A DNA stretch of 64,000 nucleotides from Mesorhizobium sp. WSM2240 (GCF_040438645.1 NZ_CP159253.1:5074501-5138500), one strand, 5' to 3'. Counted from the stretch's first letter, positions 37,601-47,765 are shown. Notes: generated from the sequence alone by a model not told the origin. Program-made: numbers and translations.

Positions 37601-37782
37601 AGGAGGCCTGGGAGCGGCTGGAAGCGCTGCTGGAGCACTACAACAATCCGGAAGCCGGCTATCTTTCGCGGGCGCTGCCGTTCCGGGAAGGCGAGACCGA
37701 CGGCGACTACGATCATCTTGCCCGGGTCCTGGAATGGTCGGCCGGGGGCGACGGGCCGGACGACGTGGACACCGGCGAATGA
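34648..37782 (+). CDS. addB: Double-strand break repair protein AddB
   Basis: AddB (1044 residues) is the second subunit of the AddAB helicase-nuclease that processes DNA ends for recombination. The opening VFSIPPGVAFLPTLAEAL is typical of the alphaproteobacterial branch, which lacks a usable Walker A motif. VGGLNEGVWP lies in the helicase-like core, and the C-terminal nuclease (from about residue 765) shows RGTLFHKILHRF, LSGYADRIDL and DIIDYKTGSSPSK. ATG at 34648 overlaps the murU stop, and addA overlaps its own stop. Confidence 0.93.
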   Translation: MTGGGKPPRVFSIPPGVAFLPTLAEALNGGRLVPGFRFDGDPLALADVTIYVPTRRAARELRGVFVDMAGGRSAILPVIRPLGEFDEDESLFAPGGAGAIDLLPPIAAADRLLLLAPMVRTWKRRLPAHVAALFEEDIVVPASTADAIWLARDLAALMDEIETEGSDWKKLGELVSGDLANWWQVTLDFLEIVTSAWPALLAERGQSNPAAHRSALIRLEAERLRQNPPAGPVIAAGSTGSIPATAELLSAIARLPNGAVVLPGLDKTLDERSWSVISDLAPQASVLGHPQYGLAKLLQKIGILRTDVEEIGSPIKAMSDRAALVGEALRPAETTDDWARRRIGMNSGELADALSGVTLLEAANERDEAAAIAVALKTAVEVPGRTAALVTGDRNLARRVSAELLRFGVRADDSGGAPLANTAPGALLRLLVKAAFSPGDPLSLLSLLKHPLISLWLERSSVRAAVETIELVALRGGTGRPDIHELVDLFDARLAGLAGQNRQPAWFGRLSERRINAARSVLARIADAIAPLAPFREAGEVELSAILRATVLALENFARGPEGGNDALYAGDAGEKLAELLRGLVASTASLSFDAAEWPDVLEALLAPETVKPAHGTDSRISIWGALEARLQTVDTLVVGGLNEGVWPRKPQADRFMSRVMKTGIDLEPPERRIGQSAHDFQMAMGTEDIILSRSARSGDAPAVPSRWLQRLLAFAGPDLAEVMRARGSALLDWARALDAGAPVKFAKRPEPKPPLDVRPRHFSVTEIETLRRDPYAVYARKILSLAPIDPLVRDPGAAERGTLFHKILHRFSETVADPRNEEAYELLIAAGRESFAECALPEDVEAIWWPRFMKMAAEFIGWERTRAANVVSRHPEARAEAMQVGGSGVTLSGYADRIDLLPAGMADIIDYKTGSSPSKMQAHTLLAPQLALEGALLQRGAFRELGTRTPAELAFVRLKANGLVLEESILRVNGTPKSGPALAQEAWERLEALLEHYNNPEAGYLSRALPFREGETDGDYDHLARVLEWSAGGDGPDDVDTGE

Positions 37783-40700
37783 AGAAGAAGTTCACCGTCC
37801 CCTTCGAAACCGCAGAGCGGCAGGCCAAGGCGTCCGATCCGCAGCATTCCGTGTGGGTGTCGGCCAATGCCGGCTCGGGCAAGACGCATGTTCTGGCGCA
37901 GCGCGTGATAAGGCTGCTGCTGGAAGGCACGGACCCGTCGAGGATATTGTGCCTGACCTACACGCGCGCCGCCGCCGCCAACATGTCGAACCGCGTCTTT
38001 TCCAGCCTGTCGTTCTGGACGATGCTCGGCGATGACGAACTGGCGAAAGCGATCGAAGAGCTCGACGGCCGGAAACCCGACGCGGAAAAAATGCGGCGGG
38101 CGCGCCGGCTGTTCGCGCAGGCGCTGGAAACGCCCGGCGGGCTGAAGATCCAGACCATCCACGCATTCTGCGAATCGGTGCTGCACCAGTTTCCGCTGGA
38201 AGCCAATATCGCCGCGCATTTCGAAATGCTCGATCCGGCGATGGAGCAGACGCTGTTTGCGATCGCGCGGCGCGAGATGATCACGGGTGCTGCGGCCGGC
38301 AATCCCGAACTGGCCGAGGCTTTCGCGGCGGTGCTGGAACGCGGAGGCGAATGGGGCCTCGACATGCTGCTGCAGGAGATCGTGCAGAAGCGCGACAGCC
38401 TGCGCATATTGATCGACGCGGCAGGCGGCGACCCCTTACCTTATGAGGCGTTGTTTTCGGAGTTCGATTTCACGCCGGAGGACAGCGCCGGGGGCATCGC
38501 TTCGATGGCCTGGCCGCTTCCCGGATTCCCGCTGGAGTTTTTCGAGCGGTTCGCGGCCGACGCGGAGGAGGTCAGCGCACGTTCGGTGCTCAAGGACATC
38601 CTGCCCGATGCGGTTCTCGCCTTTGCGGAAACCGATCCAGTAAGACGCCTGCAATTGCTTGCGCGCGGTTTTCTCAAGGGCGATGGCGAGCCCTATGCTG
38701 CCGGCAGATTGTTCACTAAGAAGCTGCTCGACCGTCTGCCGGACCTGCCGCAGCACTATGCGCAAGCCACTGACGCAATCATGGCCGCCTGCGATCGGCT
38801 GGCGCTGTACCGCATGCTTGAAGGCACACGCGCCGCACTTACCATCGCCGACTGGCTGATCGCCCGCTACGAGCAGTTGAAGGCCGGACGCGGCTTCCTC
38901 GACTTCAACGACTTGATCACCCGTACCGTGCGGCTGCTGGCGCGCCAGGATGCCGGGCCATGGGTGCAGTACAAGCTCGACAAGGGCATCGACCACATAT
39001 TGCTGGACGAGGCGCAGGACACCAGCCCGGACCAGTGGAACGTGGTCAAGCGGCTGGCCGAGGAGTTCTTTGCCGGCCTGGGCGCGCGCGACAATGTCCA
39101 CCGCACGGTGTTCGCGGTCGGCGACGAAAAGCAGTCGATCTATTCCTTCCAGGGTGCGGCGCCCGAATCCTTCGCAGAGACAGGCCATGAATTCTCGCAA
39201 AGAATCCGTGGGGCCAACGGTAGCTTTGAGAGGGTCGGCCTGACCTGGTCGTTCCGCTCGACCAGCGACGTACTGGCCGCGGTCGACCTTGTCTTTGCCA
39301 GCGAGCAGGCCCGCCGCGGCCTGTCGCATGATCCTGACCCGCCGGGGCACAAGGCGATACGCGACAACGAGCCCGGCTATGTCGAGGTCTGGCCGTCGAT
39401 CGGCGCCGCCGCGATCGAGGAGCCGGAGGACTGGCGGGAGGCCATCGACCATGCGCAGGCTCCGGCGGTGCGGGTCGCCGAGCAGGTGGCCGCCACCATC
39501 CAGGACTGGATCCGGTCCGGCGAGATCATAGAGGGAACCGGCAAAAGACTGAGCGCCGGCGATGTCATGGTGCTGGTGCGCAAGCGCGACCGCTTCGTCC
39601 ACGCGCTGGCGCGCAGCCTGAAAAACCGGCAGATCCCGGTGGCGGGCGCCGACCGGCTGAGCCTGCCAGGCCATATCGCGGTCAAGGACATGATCGCGCT
39701 CGGACGCTTCCTGATCCAGCCCGAGGACGACCTGTCGCTCGCTGCGATGCTCAGGAGCCCGGTCTTTTCCCTGAGTGAGGACGATCTGTTCGCTCTCGCC
39801 GCAGGCCGCGGCAAGGGCATGTCGCTTGCTGCTTCGCTGCGCAAGCACGGCGAGACCGACATCAGGCTGGGTATCGTCGCCGAGAAGCTCGATTCCTGGG
39901 CCGGCGAGGCTGCTTTCAAGCCGGTCTTCGAGTTCTACTCCGGCGTGCTCGGCCGCGACGGCGTGCGCCGCCGCATGATCGCAAGGCTCGGCCAGGAAGC
40001 CGGCGACATTCTCGACGAGTTCCTGAATTTCTGCCTCGCCGAGGAGCGCGCCGGCCTGCCGGGGCTGGAAGCCTTTCTGGCGACGCTCGAAAGCGCCGGG
40101 CCCGACATCAAGCGCGAGATGGACCAGACGCGCGACGAGGTGCGCATCATGACCGTGCACGCCGCCAAGGGCCTTGAAGCGCCGGTGGTGTTCCTGGTCG
40201 ACGGCGGGGCGGCGCCCTTCAGCGAGCAGCATCTGCCGCGCCTGGTGCCGTTCGAGCCGCGCGGCGAGCTTCGCCACGTCAAGGCCTATCTGTGGCGTTC
40301 GTCCGCCGACATTGCCAACGGCGTTTCGCGGGAGGCGGCGCTTCGCATCAGGGAGCGCGCCGACGACGAATACAGGCGGCTGCTCTATGTCGGCATGACC
40401 CGCGCCGAGGACCGGCTGATCGTCTGCGGCTATCACGGCAAGCGCGGCCAGAACGACACAACCTGGCACGCCATCGTCAGCCGCGCGCTGGCGGCCTCCG
40501 AGCATAGCGAAGAGCGGCCGCATCCGGCCGGCGGCGACCCTGTCCGCCGCTTCCGGGTCAGCACGGGCCCGGCGGCCGGTCTCGCGGCGGAGGCCGTTGC
40601 CGAAAAACAGCGGGCTGGCATGGAAATCCCGCCAAGGCTGTTCGAGAATCTGCCGCCCTCGGAGGCGCTGCCGAAGCCGCTTTCGCCGTCCGGCGCGTCG

Positions 40701-41297
40701 GTGCTGATCGACGAGACGAGGGAGCCGGTGATTTCCGGCCGCTCGCCGGTGCTTGATGCGGATGTGGAGCCCGGTTTCGCCATTGCCCGCGGCATTGCGC
40801 TGCACAAGCTTTTGCAGATGCTGCCTGCCCTGCCCGCGGCCGAGCGCAACGCCGCCGGCTGGCGCTATCTCGAGCGCGCCGGCGCGGGCTGGCCGGAAGG
40901 GGAGCGCGAAGCCGCGCTGGTCTCGGTCGAAGCGATCCTCGCCTCGCCCCGGTTTTCGCCGCTGTTTGCCGAAGGGTCGCGCGCCGAGGTCTCGGTCATG
41001 GGCAAGCTGCAGGTCAGGGGCAAGGAGCGCGCGGTTTCCGGCACGATCGACCGGCTCGCGATCACCGCCGGCGAAGTGCAGATCGTCGACTATAAGAGCA
41101 ACCGCCCCGCGCCGCAGACGCTGGAGGCCGTGCCGCCCGCCTATATCGTGCAGCTCGCGCTCTACCGCGCCCTGCTTGCGCCCCTCTACCCGGGCAAGGC
41201 CGTCACGGCTGCGCTTCTGTTCACCGAGGAGCCGCGGCTGATCGAGCTTCCCGCGGCGGTGATGGACGAGGCTCTTGTCCGACTCACGCAGGCGTGA
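37779..41297 (+). CDS. addA: Double-strand break repair helicase-nuclease AddA
   Basis: AddA (1172 residues) is a UvrD-family helicase with a C-terminal RecB-type nuclease. Walker A is ANAGSGKTH (residues 29-37), motif II is [14 protein letters not shown], motif [20 protein letters not shown], and motif V/VI include [14 protein letters not shown] and [13 protein letters not shown]. The nuclease ends with [10 protein letters not shown] and [12 protein letters not shown]. It is ATGA-coupled to addB, as expected for two subunits made in equal amounts. Confidence 0.97.
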   Translation: MKKKFTVPFETAERQAKASDPQHSVWVSANAGSGKTHVLAQRVIRLLLEGTDPSRILCLTYTRAAAANMSNRVFSSLSFWTMLGDDELAKAIEELDGRKPDAEKMRRARRLFAQALETPGGLKIQTIHAFCESVLHQFPLEANIAAHFEMLDPAMEQTLFAIARREMITGAAAGNPELAEAFAAVLERGGEWGLDMLLQEIVQKRDSLRILIDAAGGDPLPYEALFSEFDFTPEDSAGGIASMAWPLPGFPLEFFERFAADAEEVSARSVLKDILPDAVLAFAETDPVRRLQLLARGFLKGDGEPYAAGRLFTKKLLDRLPDLPQHYAQATDAIMAACDRLALYRMLEGTRAALTIADWLIARYEQLKAGRGFLDFNDLITRTVRLLARQDAGPWVQYKLDKGIDHILLDEAQDTSPDQWNVVKRLAEEFFAGLGARDNVHRTVFAVGDEKQSIYSFQGAAPESFAETGHEFSQRIRGANGSFERVGLTWSFRSTSDVLAAVDLVFASEQARRGLSHDPDPPGHKAIRDNEPGYVEVWPSIGAAAIEEPEDWREAIDHAQAPAVRVAEQVAATIQDWIRSGEIIEGTGKRLSAGDVMVLVRKRDRFVHALARSLKNRQIPVAGADRLSLPGHIAVKDMIALGRFLIQPEDDLSLAAMLRSPVFSLSEDDLFALAAGRGKGMSLAASLRKHGETDIRLGIVAEKLDSWAGEAAFKPVFEFYSGVLGRDGVRRRMIARLGQEAGDILDEFLNFCLAEERAGLPGLEAFLATLESAGPDIKREMDQTRDEVRIMTVHAAKGLEAPVVFLVDGGAAPFSEQHLPRLVPFEPRGELRHVKAYLWRSSADIANGVSREAALRIRERADDEYRRLLYVGMTRAEDRLIVCGYHGKRGQNDTTWHAIVSRALAASEHSEERPHPAGGDPVRRFRVSTGPAAGLAAEAVAEKQRAGMEIPPRLFENLPPSEALPKPLSPSGASVLIDETREPVISGRSPVLDADVEPGFAIARGIALHKLLQMLPALPAAERNAAGWRYLERAGAGWPEGEREAALVSVEAILASPRFSPLFAEGSRAEVSVMGKLQVRGKERAVSGTIDRLAITAGEVQIVDYKSNRPAPQTLEAVPPAYIVQLALYRALLAPLYPGKAVTAALLFTEEPRLIELPAAVMDEALVRLTQA

Positions 41298-41371
41298 CAC
41301 AAACCCTGCTTGAAGCCATCCGCCTCATGCACCACATGTGGTGCGATCTCGAACCCCGAAAGGATTTCACT

Positions 41372-41695
41372 ATGGCCACTGTGAAGGTCGACAAGAACAG
41401 CTTCAAGGCGGACGTGCTCGACGCCGCCGGTCCGGTCGTCGTTGATTTCTGGGCCGAATGGTGCGGTCCCTGCAAGATGATCGGTCCGTCGCTTGAGGAA
41501 ATCTCGACCGAAATGGCCGGCAAGGTGAAGATCACCAAGGTCAATATCGACGAAAATCCGGAGATCGCGGCGCAGTTCGGCGTCCGCTCGATCCCGACCC
41601 TGATGATCTTCAAGGGCGGCGAAGTCGCCGACATGAAGGTAGGCGCGCTGCCCAAGACGGCGCTGTCGCACTGGATCAGCGGCAACGTCGCCTGA
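41372..41695 (+). CDS. trxA: Thioredoxin
   Basis: A 107-residue thioredoxin with active site [11 protein letters not shown] and the cis-proline segment [11 protein letters not shown]. It reduces protein disulfides in the cytosol and, with its reductase elsewhere, supports ribonucleotide reductase. AAAGGA seven bases before the ATG at 41372 fixes the start; earlier in-frame starts overlap the end of addA. It ends in a good terminator shared with convergent folC. Confidence 0.97.
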   Translation: MATVKVDKNSFKADVLDAAGPVVVDFWAEWCGPCKMIGPSLEEISTEMAGKVKITKVNIDENPEIAAQFGVRSIPTLMIFKGGEVADMKVGALPKTALSHWISGNVA

Positions 41696-41717
41696 TTTCA
41701 GCCAAAGAGTTTCACGG

Positions 41718-41745
41718 AAAGCCCGGCCTTCGCGCCGGGCTTTTT
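41718..41745 (+). terminator. Rho-independent terminator of trxA
   Basis: AAAGCCCGGC (41718-41727) pairs with GCCGGGCTTT (41734-41743) around CTTCGC, running into TTTTT. The same stem could act weakly on folC transcripts from the other side. Confidence 0.9.
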
Positions 41746-41750
41746 GTTGC

Positions 41751-43082
41751 TCAAGTAGGCGGTGTGCCGTTCTCGGCCAGCACCGCGCCGACCAGATAGA
41801 GCGACCCGCCTATCAGGATCCGCGGCGGCGTCTCGCTCTCGTCCCAGGTGTCCCGCAGCAGCATCAGCGCATTGGCCACCGAATTGACCGGTTCGGCCGA
41901 AAGCCCGGCCTCGATGGCGCGGGCGGCGAGTTCCGCATTGGGCACGCCGGCCTCGCTCATGCTAACCGGCACCGTATAGACGTGGCGCGCCATGCCTTCG
42001 AAGGCGCGGAAATAGCCGGTCTGGTCCTTGGTGTTGATCATGCCGCAGATCAGGAACAGCGGCCGGCTGAACTTTTCCTCCTGCTCGACCAGCGCTTCTG
42101 CGATGACCATGCCGGCGCCGGGATTATGGCCGCCGTCGATCCAGACTTCTGCCCCCTCCGGCGCCAGCTCGGACAGCCGGCCCTGCGGCAGGCGCTGCAT
42201 GCGACCCGGCCAGGCGACGCTTGCCATGGCGTGGTCGGCGGCGCGCTGGCCGATCTCGAAACCGGCAGCCTTTACAGCCGCGATCGCTGCCGCCGCGTTG
42301 GCGAACTGGTGTCGGCCGGGCAGGCGCGGCGGTGTCAGATCCATCAGGCCGGACTGGTCCTGGTAGATCATGCGGCCGTTCTCTTCATAAGCGAGGAAGT
42401 CCTGGCCGTAGACCGAGACCGGGCAGCCCAGACGTTCCGCCGCCTCGATGACCACCTCCTGCGCGGTCCCGCTTTCCTGCGCGCCGATCACCACCGGACA
42501 GCCCGGCTTGATGATGCCGGCCTTTTCCGAAGCGATCAATTCGACACGGTCGCCGAGGAATGACTGATGGTCCAGCGAGATCGGCATGATCAGGCTGGCG
42601 GCCGACCGCGAAATCACATTGGTGGCGTCAAAGCGGCCGCCAAGTCCGACTTCAATGATAGCTGCATCCGCCGGGTGCTCGGAAAACAGCATGAAAGTGA
42701 CGGCGGTCAGTATCTCGAAAACGGTTATCGTCTCGCCACGATTGACCTCGGCGGCGCGCGAGATCGCCTCTGCCAGCACGGCGTCGTCGACCAGCCTGCC
42801 GCCGCCTTTCGCCGCCATCCGGTAGCGCTCGTGCCAGTTCACCAGATGCGGCGAGGTGTGGACATGCACGCGCAGGCCTTCAGCCTCGAGCAGCGCCCGT
42901 GCAAAGGCGGCGGCCGAACCCTTGCCGTTGGTGCCGGCGATGTGGATCACCGGCGGCAGCCTGTCCTGCGGGTTGCCGAGCTTGTCGAGCAGACGCGTGA
43001 TCCGCTCCAGCGAAAGATCGAAGCCTTTCGGGTGAAGCGCCAGCAGGCGGTCGATTTCGCGTTCGGCCAGAAGCATCGTCAT
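41751..43082 (-). CDS. folC: Dihydrofolate synthase / folylpolyglutamate synthase
   Basis: FolC (443 residues) adds glutamate to dihydropteroate and to folates. It is a Mur-ligase-fold enzyme: ATP loop HIAGTNGKGSAAAF, then TSPHLVNWHERYR, EVGLGGRFDATN and the second-domain motif WIDGGHNPGAG. Start at 43082 is the family start (LLAEREIDRLLALHPKG); the frame continues upstream without conserved sequence. It follows accD on the same strand after 63 bp, an order common in proteobacteria. Confidence 0.95.
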   Translation of the reverse strand: MTMLLAEREIDRLLALHPKGFDLSLERITRLLDKLGNPQDRLPPVIHIAGTNGKGSAAAFARALLEAEGLRVHVHTSPHLVNWHERYRMAAKGGGRLVDDAVLAEAISRAAEVNRGETITVFEILTAVTFMLFSEHPADAAIIEVGLGGRFDATNVISRSAASLIMPISLDHQSFLGDRVELIASEKAGIIKPGCPVVIGAQESGTAQEVVIEAAERLGCPVSVYGQDFLAYEENGRMIYQDQSGLMDLTPPRLPGRHQFANAAAAIAAVKAAGFEIGQRAADHAMASVAWPGRMQRLPQGRLSELAPEGAEVWIDGGHNPGAGMVIAEALVEQEEKFSRPLFLICGMINTKDQTGYFRAFEGMARHVYTVPVSMSEAGVPNAELAARAIEAGLSAEPVNSVANALMLLRDTWDESETPPRILIGGSLYLVGAVLAENGTPPT

Positions 43083-43145
43083 GAGGAAAGTCCTAGGCAA
43101 GCGCGGGCTTGCGCACAATGTCAGGCCGCGGCGTTAAATGTCGCT

Positions 43146-44069
43146 TCAGGCCTGCGGCCGGGTTTCGGCCGGAACCGTGGCCGGCGGCAGGATTTCCGGC
43201 TCCAGCCCGTTCGCCTCCTCCGGCATCTTCGTCAGGATCTTCAACAACCGCGCGATCGTCGACTTGAGCTCGAGGCGCGACACCACCATGTCGACCATGC
43301 CGTGATCCATCAGATATTCGGCGCGCTGGAAGCCGTCGGGCAGCTTTTCGCGGATGGTCTGCTCGATCACCCGCGGGCCGGCAAAGCCGATCAGCGCACC
43401 CGGTTCGGCGATATGGACGTCGCCCAGCATAGCGTAGGAGGCGGTTACGCCGCCTGTCGTCGGATTGGTCAGCACGACGATATAGGGCAGCCCCGCTTCC
43501 TTCAGCCGGTCGACGGCAACCGTCGTGCGCGGCAATTGCATCAGCGACAGAATGCCTTCCTGCATGCGCGCGCCGCCGGAAGCGGCAAACAGGATCATAG
43601 GCCGCCGCTTTTCCACCGCGACCTCGAAAGCGCGGATGATTGCGTCGCCGGCCGCCATGCCGAGCGAGCCGCCCATGAAAGCGAAATCCTGGACCGTGGC
43701 GACGATTGGCAGGCCCTCGATCGTGCCCAGCGCATTGAGGATGGCGTCTTCCATGCCGGTCTTGGCGCGGGCGTCCTTGAGCCGGTCGACATAGCGCCTC
43801 TCGTCACGGAACTTCAGCGGGTCTACCGCAACCTTCGGGTTCTCGATGACCTCGAAGCGGCCGTCATCGAAGAAGAACTTCAACCGTTCCCGGGCCGATA
43901 TCTTCATGTGGTGGCCGGAGGACGGGATGACGAACTGGTTCGACTCCAGATCTTTGTGGAAGACCATCTCGCCGCTCTCTGGATCTTTGATCCAGAGGTT
44001 TTCGGGCATTTCGCGCCGGCCCAGCATCGAGTTGATCTTGGGGCGGACGTAGTTCGTGATCCAATTCAT
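43146..44069 (-). CDS. accD: Acetyl-CoA carboxylase carboxyltransferase subunit beta, zinc ribbon lost
   Basis: AccD (307 residues) with AccA moves the carboxyl group from biotin to acetyl-CoA in fatty-acid synthesis. The crotonase-like core is clear: [38 protein letters not shown]. In the N-terminal ribbon, however, the four zinc-binding Cys are gone: the usual CxxC pairs are replaced in [10 protein letters not shown] and VIPSSGHHM. The fold outline is kept, so this looks like a lineage variant rather than decay. It lies downstream of trpA with a 36-bp gap. Confidence 0.95.
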   Translation of the reverse strand: MNWITNYVRPKINSMLGRREMPENLWIKDPESGEMVFHKDLESNQFVIPSSGHHMKISARERLKFFFDDGRFEVIENPKVAVDPLKFRDERRYVDRLKDARAKTGMEDAILNALGTIEGLPIVATVQDFAFMGGSLGMAAGDAIIRAFEVAVEKRRPMILFAASGGARMQEGILSLMQLPRTTVAVDRLKEAGLPYIVVLTNPTTGGVTASYAMLGDVHIAEPGALIGFAGPRVIEQTIREKLPDGFQRAEYLMDHGMVDMVVSRLELKSTIARLLKILTKMPEEANGLEPEILPPATVPAETRPQA

Positions 44070-44105
44070 GATCGCTTTTCCCGTGATCGGGCTAAAATGG
44101 GAAAA

Positions 44106-44945
44106 CTATTCGGCGGTAGCAAGGCGGGCTGAGCGCACGCCCTGCGAAAGGCCGTTTACCAGCGTCGCGACGGCCTCGGCCGGGTCGGCGGTTTTCTCGC
44201 CCTTCGGACCGAGCACGTTGGCCACCGCATTGACGATGGCCGTGCCGACCACGACGCCGTCGGCCGACGCTCCGATCACCCGCGCCTGCTCGGCCGTCTT
44301 GACGCCGAAGCCGACGCAGACCGGCAGGCCGGTGTGGCTCTTGATGCGGGTCACGGCGGCGGCGACCTTGGCGGTGTCGGCCAAGGCCGAGCCGGTGATG
44401 CCGGTCATCGAGACGTAGTAGACGAAGCCCGACGTGTTCTCGAGCACCTTGGGCAGGCGCCGGTCATCGGTCGTCGGCGTCGCCAGCCGGATGAAATTGA
44501 TCCCCGCCTTCACCGCCGGGATGCAGAGCTCCTCGTCCATTTCGGGCGGCAGGTCGACCACGATCAGCCCGTCAATGCCGGAAGCTTTCGCATCGGCGAG
44601 GAAGCGGTCGACGCCGTGGATGTAGATCGGATTGTAGTAGCCCATCAGCACGATCGGCGTCTCGTCGTCGCCGGCCCGAAATTCGCGCGCCATACGAAGC
44701 GTCTTTTCGAGCGTCTGCCCGCCTTTCAATGCGCGCAGGCCGGCCGCCTGGATCGCCGGCCCGTCGGCCATCGGATCGGAAAACGGCATGCCGAGCTCGA
44801 TGATGTCGCTGCCGGCCTTGGGCAGCGCCTTCATGATCGACAGCGAGGTTTCGTAATCCGGGTCGCCGCCCATGAAATAGGTCACGAGCGCCGGACGGTC
44901 CTCGGCCTTCAGCTTCGCCATGCGGCGGTCAATGCGGGTGGTCAT
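44106..44945 (-). CDS. trpA: Tryptophan synthase alpha chain
   Basis: TrpA (279 residues) cleaves indole-3-glycerol phosphate to indole. Catalytic Glu is in [17 protein letters not shown], which also holds the conserved Asp of the active site region; the phosphate loop is [10 protein letters not shown]. The ATG at 44945 lies two bases after the trpB stop, so the two subunits of the channelling complex are made together. A longer open frame upstream is antisense-type read-through. Confidence 0.97.
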   Translation of the reverse strand: MTTRIDRRMAKLKAEDRPALVTYFMGGDPDYETSLSIMKALPKAGSDIIELGMPFSDPMADGPAIQAAGLRALKGGQTLEKTLRMAREFRAGDDETPIVLMGYYNPIYIHGVDRFLADAKASGIDGLIVVDLPPEMDEELCIPAVKAGINFIRLATPTTDDRRLPKVLENTSGFVYYVSMTGITGSALADTAKVAAAVTRIKSHTGLPVCVGFGVKTAEQARVIGASADGVVVGTAIVNAVANVLGPKGEKTADPAEAVATLVNGLSQGVRSARLATAE

Positions 44946-44947
44946 GA

Positions 44948-46198
44948 TCAAATCTCCATGCCGAGCATGCCGGCGACGGTGTGCACGTCCTTGTCGCCGC
45001 GGCCGGAGAGATTGACGATCACGATCTGGTCCTTGTCCATGGTCGGCGCGAGCTTCATCGCATGGGCGATGGCATGCGCCGATTCCAGCGCCGGGATGAT
45101 GCCTTCGACGCGGGTGGTGAGCTGGAATGCCTCCAGCGCCTCGTCGTCGAGGATCGGCACGTATTCGACGCGGCCCGTGTCGCGCAGCCAGGAATGCTCC
45201 GGCCCGACGCCGGGATAGTCGAGCCCGGCCGAGATCGAATGGCCGTCGAGGATCTGCCCGTCTTCGTTCTGCAGCAGATAGGTGCGGTTGCCGTGCAGCA
45301 CGCCCGGCTTGCCGGCATTCATCGAAGCGCAATGCTCGACGCCGTCGAGCCCGCGCCCGCCGGCCTCGATGCCGATGATTTTCACCGCGCGGTCGTCGAG
45401 AAACGGGTGGAAGAGGCCGATGGCGTTGGAGCCGCCGCCGACGGCGGCAATGATCGCGTCGGGCAGCCGGCCTTCCTGCTCCAATATCTGGGCGCGCGCC
45501 TCGGTCCCGATCACCGACTGGAAGTCGCGCACCAGTTCGGGATAGGGATGCGGACCGGCGGCCGTGCCGATCAGGTAATAGGTGTCCTCGACATTGGTGA
45601 CCCAGTCGCGCAGCGCCTCATTCATTGCGTCCTTCAGTGTGCCGTGGCCGGCGCTGACGGGCCGCACCTCCGCGCCGAGCAGCTTCATGCGGAAGACGTT
45701 CGGCTTCTGCCGCTCGACGTCGGTCGCGCCCATATAGACGACGCAAGGGTAGCCGAAGCGCGCCGCGACCGTCGCCGAGGCGACGCCGTGCTGGCCGGCT
45801 CCGGTCTCGGCGATGATGCGCTTCTTGCCCATGCGCTTGGCCAGCAGGATCTGGCCGAGGCAGTTGTTGATCTTATGCGAGCCGGTGTGGTTCAGATCCT
45901 CGCGCTTGAAATAGATCTTGGCGCCGCCGCTCAGGCCTTTCGCCGAGGACACCTCGCGCAGATGCCGCGTCAGCCCTTCGGCGAAATAAAGTTTTGAGGG
46001 CCGCCCGGCATAGAAGGTCGAGAGCGCCGAGAGTTCCGCCCTGAATTCGGGGTCGTCCTTGGCCTCGTTCCAGTGCCGCTCGAGTTCGAGGATCAGCGGC
46101 ATCAGCGTCTCGGCGACGAAACGGCCGCCGAAAATGCCGAACATGCCCTGTTCGTCGGGACCTGTGCGGAAGGAATTGGGCTCTGCCGGCTTGTTCAT
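44948..46198 (-). CDS. trpB: Tryptophan synthase beta chain
   Basis: TrpB (416 residues) joins indole and serine. PLP binds the Lys of [25 protein letters not shown] and the phosphate loop VGGGSNAIG are conserved. It is the TrpB1 form that pairs with TrpA, which follows directly. The N-terminal extension before [10 protein letters not shown] is typical. Confidence 0.98.
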   Translation of the reverse strand: MNKPAEPNSFRTGPDEQGMFGIFGGRFVAETLMPLILELERHWNEAKDDPEFRAELSALSTFYAGRPSKLYFAEGLTRHLREVSSAKGLSGGAKIYFKREDLNHTGSHKINNCLGQILLAKRMGKKRIIAETGAGQHGVASATVAARFGYPCVVYMGATDVERQKPNVFRMKLLGAEVRPVSAGHGTLKDAMNEALRDWVTNVEDTYYLIGTAAGPHPYPELVRDFQSVIGTEARAQILEQEGRLPDAIIAAVGGGSNAIGLFHPFLDDRAVKIIGIEAGGRGLDGVEHCASMNAGKPGVLHGNRTYLLQNEDGQILDGHSISAGLDYPGVGPEHSWLRDTGRVEYVPILDDEALEAFQLTTRVEGIIPALESAHAIAHAMKLAPTMDKDQIVIVNLSGRGDKDVHTVAGMLGMEI

Positions 46199-46272
46199 GA
46201 TTTTTGCCGCTTGTGCTCTGGGACGGTTTGCGCTCTTGCCCCTGGCGGAGCATCCGGCAGGCTTAAGCCTTT

Positions 46273-46299
46273 CCGGGGCAAAAAGTAAACTGTCCCCGG
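46273..46299. repeat. Short palindromic repeat, copy 1
   Basis: CCGGGG and CCCCGG flank the core CAAAAAGTAAACTGTC, giving a hairpin with one bulge in the trpF-trpB gap. The same core occurs twice more near 48.9-49.0 kb. Such GGGGACAGTTTACTTTTT-type sequences resemble REP units tied to RAYT (REP-associated tyrosine) transposases; no transposase is in the window. Confidence 0.7.
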
Positions 46300-46306
46300 C
46301 GACTCA

Positions 46307-46966
46307 TCACGCCACGCTTCTCGCCTGCGCCGTTCGCACCGCGCGGAAGAAGCCTTCGATCAGCGCCGGGTCCTTTACGCCGGGCGCGCTTTCCACGCCT
46401 GATGAGATGTCGAGGCCGGGCGGATTGGTCAGCCGCAGCGCCTCGCCTATATTGGCGGCGTTGAGGCCGCCCGAAAGCATGTAGTCCAGGCCGGATTCGA
46501 GCCCGGCGAGCAGCCGCCAGTCGAATGGAATGCCATTGCCGCCCGGCAGTTCGGAGCCGGCGGGGGGCTTGGCGTCGAGGAGAAAACGGTCAGCCACGCC
46601 GCGATAACGCGCGATCGCCTGGAGATCGCTGGCCTCGCGAACGGAAAGCGCCTTCATCACCGGCAGGCCGTAGCGCGCCTTCACCTCGGCGACGCGCTCC
46701 GGCGTTTCCTTGCCGTGAAGTTGCAGCATGTCGGGCGACATAGCCTCGACGATCGCGTTAAGCATCGCGTCATCCGCGTCGACGGTGACTGCGACGGCCT
46801 TGGCGCGGCCGCGCGCGTCTTCGCGAAGCCGGCCGGCTTCTACGGGATCGATATTGCGCGGGCTCTTCGGAAAGAAAATAAACCCGACATGGCTGGCCCC
46901 GCCGGAAAGCGCGGCCGTAATCGCCTCCGGAGTTTTCAAGCCACAAATCTTGACATCGAGGACCAT
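46307..46966 (-). CDS. trpF: Phosphoribosylanthranilate isomerase
   Basis: TrpF (219 residues) isomerises PRA in tryptophan synthesis. The catalytic Cys is in DVKICGLKTPEAI and the Asp in ADRFLLDAKPP; GFIFFPKSPRNI and LSGGLNAANI bind phosphate. ATG at 46966 gives the usual length but has no clear ribosome site; an ATG at 47041 would add 25 non-conserved residues. It heads the trpF-trpB-trpA group, separated from trpB by a palindromic repeat. Confidence 0.94.
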   Translation of the reverse strand: MVLDVKICGLKTPEAITAALSGGASHVGFIFFPKSPRNIDPVEAGRLREDARGRAKAVAVTVDADDAMLNAIVEAMSPDMLQLHGKETPERVAEVKARYGLPVMKALSVREASDLQAIARYRGVADRFLLDAKPPAGSELPGGNGIPFDWRLLAGLESGLDYMLSGGLNAANIGEALRLTNPPGLDISSGVESAPGVKDPALIEGFFRAVRTAQARSVA

Positions 46967-47047
46967 GGCGGGGAAGTCGCACGAAATGGCAAAAGAGTCG
47001 AGAAAATTGCCGTGATGGAAACGGTCGGTTCCGTCCGCCATCTTCCA

Positions 47048-47478
47048 TTAACCCGTCGCTTCAGCCCAGGGATCGAGAAGGCGGACGCCAGCCGGCTCGA
47101 AATCGGCCACGTTCCGCGTGACAACCGTCATGCCGTGCACAAGTGCGGTCGCCGCGATATACGCGTCCCGGTCGGGACGCGTGTCTGGTACGCGAAGCCG
47201 GGCGCACCGCAACGCCACAGCCGTATCGACCGGTAGCGTCCGCTCGGAAAACTTCGGCAGTACATGGCTGTCGACCAGGTGCGCAGCCTTGCCCCCTGAA
47301 CAGGATCGCGCCGCTCGATCCGGAGAATGCCCAGTTCGAGCTCCATAAGGGTGATGGCAGAGACGTAGAACTGCGCAGCATCTTCGCGCTACAGCCACGC
47401 GGTGACATTGGTGTCGGCCTTACCGTCCCCAGCCTTGCGCAGCTCTGAAATGACATTGGTGTCGAGCAGGAACATCAT
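47048..47478 (-). pseudogene. Degraded VapC toxin (PIN domain) with stop and frameshift
   Basis: Read on the minus strand from 47478 the start is MMFLLDTNVISELRKAGDG, the classic VapC opening with the first catalytic Asp. After about 29 codons a TAG interrupts (47391-47389); the frame then resumes as REDAAQFYVSAITLMELELG. Near 47274-47280 one base is missing, and the rest continues in another frame as VDSHVLPKFSERTLPVDTAVA ending DAYIAATALVHGMTVVTRNV. All segments together make a full VapC RNase, so this is a once-intact toxin gene with two lesions. A tail of its antitoxin precedes it. Confidence 0.8.
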
Positions 47479-47555
47479 TCGAAGTCCGCCGGCCGAGGCA
47501 ACTCTCGCGAGCGCGGGAACTCGACTTCGATGTCCGAGAGCCCCGGGATCGGCGG
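47475..47555 (-). pseudogene. 3' remnant of a VapB/FitA-type antitoxin gene
   Basis: Directly upstream of vapC, and overlapping its ATG as ATGA, an open frame ends in SDIEVEFPRSRELPRPADFE. This matches the toxin-binding C-terminal tail of FitA-like antitoxins (pattern E-x-x-x-PP/FPR...-DFG/E). Further upstream the frame no longer resembles the ribbon-helix-helix domain, so the 5' part appears lost, near the junction with the fragment at 47556. Confidence 0.5.
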
Positions 47556-47765
47556 TTGTGGATCACTGGCCACGATAGACCGGAGGCCTATGCGCTGATG
47601 CTGCCTGAGGTAGGCTCGATGCTGCGATGGACCGCAACCGCATCGCTCGACATCGCCGGCCAGGGCATCGCCTGGGACCGCTCGGACCGGCAGATGATCT
47701 GGGGGGTCGCCCGTGGTGCGAAGGGCGGGAACCGGGTTACGGCGAGCCGGGTGACGTTGCCTTAG
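47556..47765 (+). pseudogene. Possible 3' fragment of a beta-propeller-like protein gene
   Basis: A short open frame encodes WITGHDRPEAYALMLPEVG, then IAGQGIAWDRSDRQMIWGVA. The pattern resembles the last blades of secreted propeller or esterase-like proteins, but this is from memory of the motif only. There is no ribosome site and no room for the rest of such a protein; it abuts the antitoxin remnant, suggesting a deletion or rearrangement junction. Confidence 0.25.

Noticed and set aside
38436..41300. A 954-codon open frame on the minus strand
   Set aside because: It lies wholly antisense to addA, lacks a ribosome site and family motifs, and reflects high third-position GC.
42567..44132. 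A 521-codon plus-strand open frame over folC and accD
   Set aside because: Antisense to two well-recognised genes; no conserved motif.
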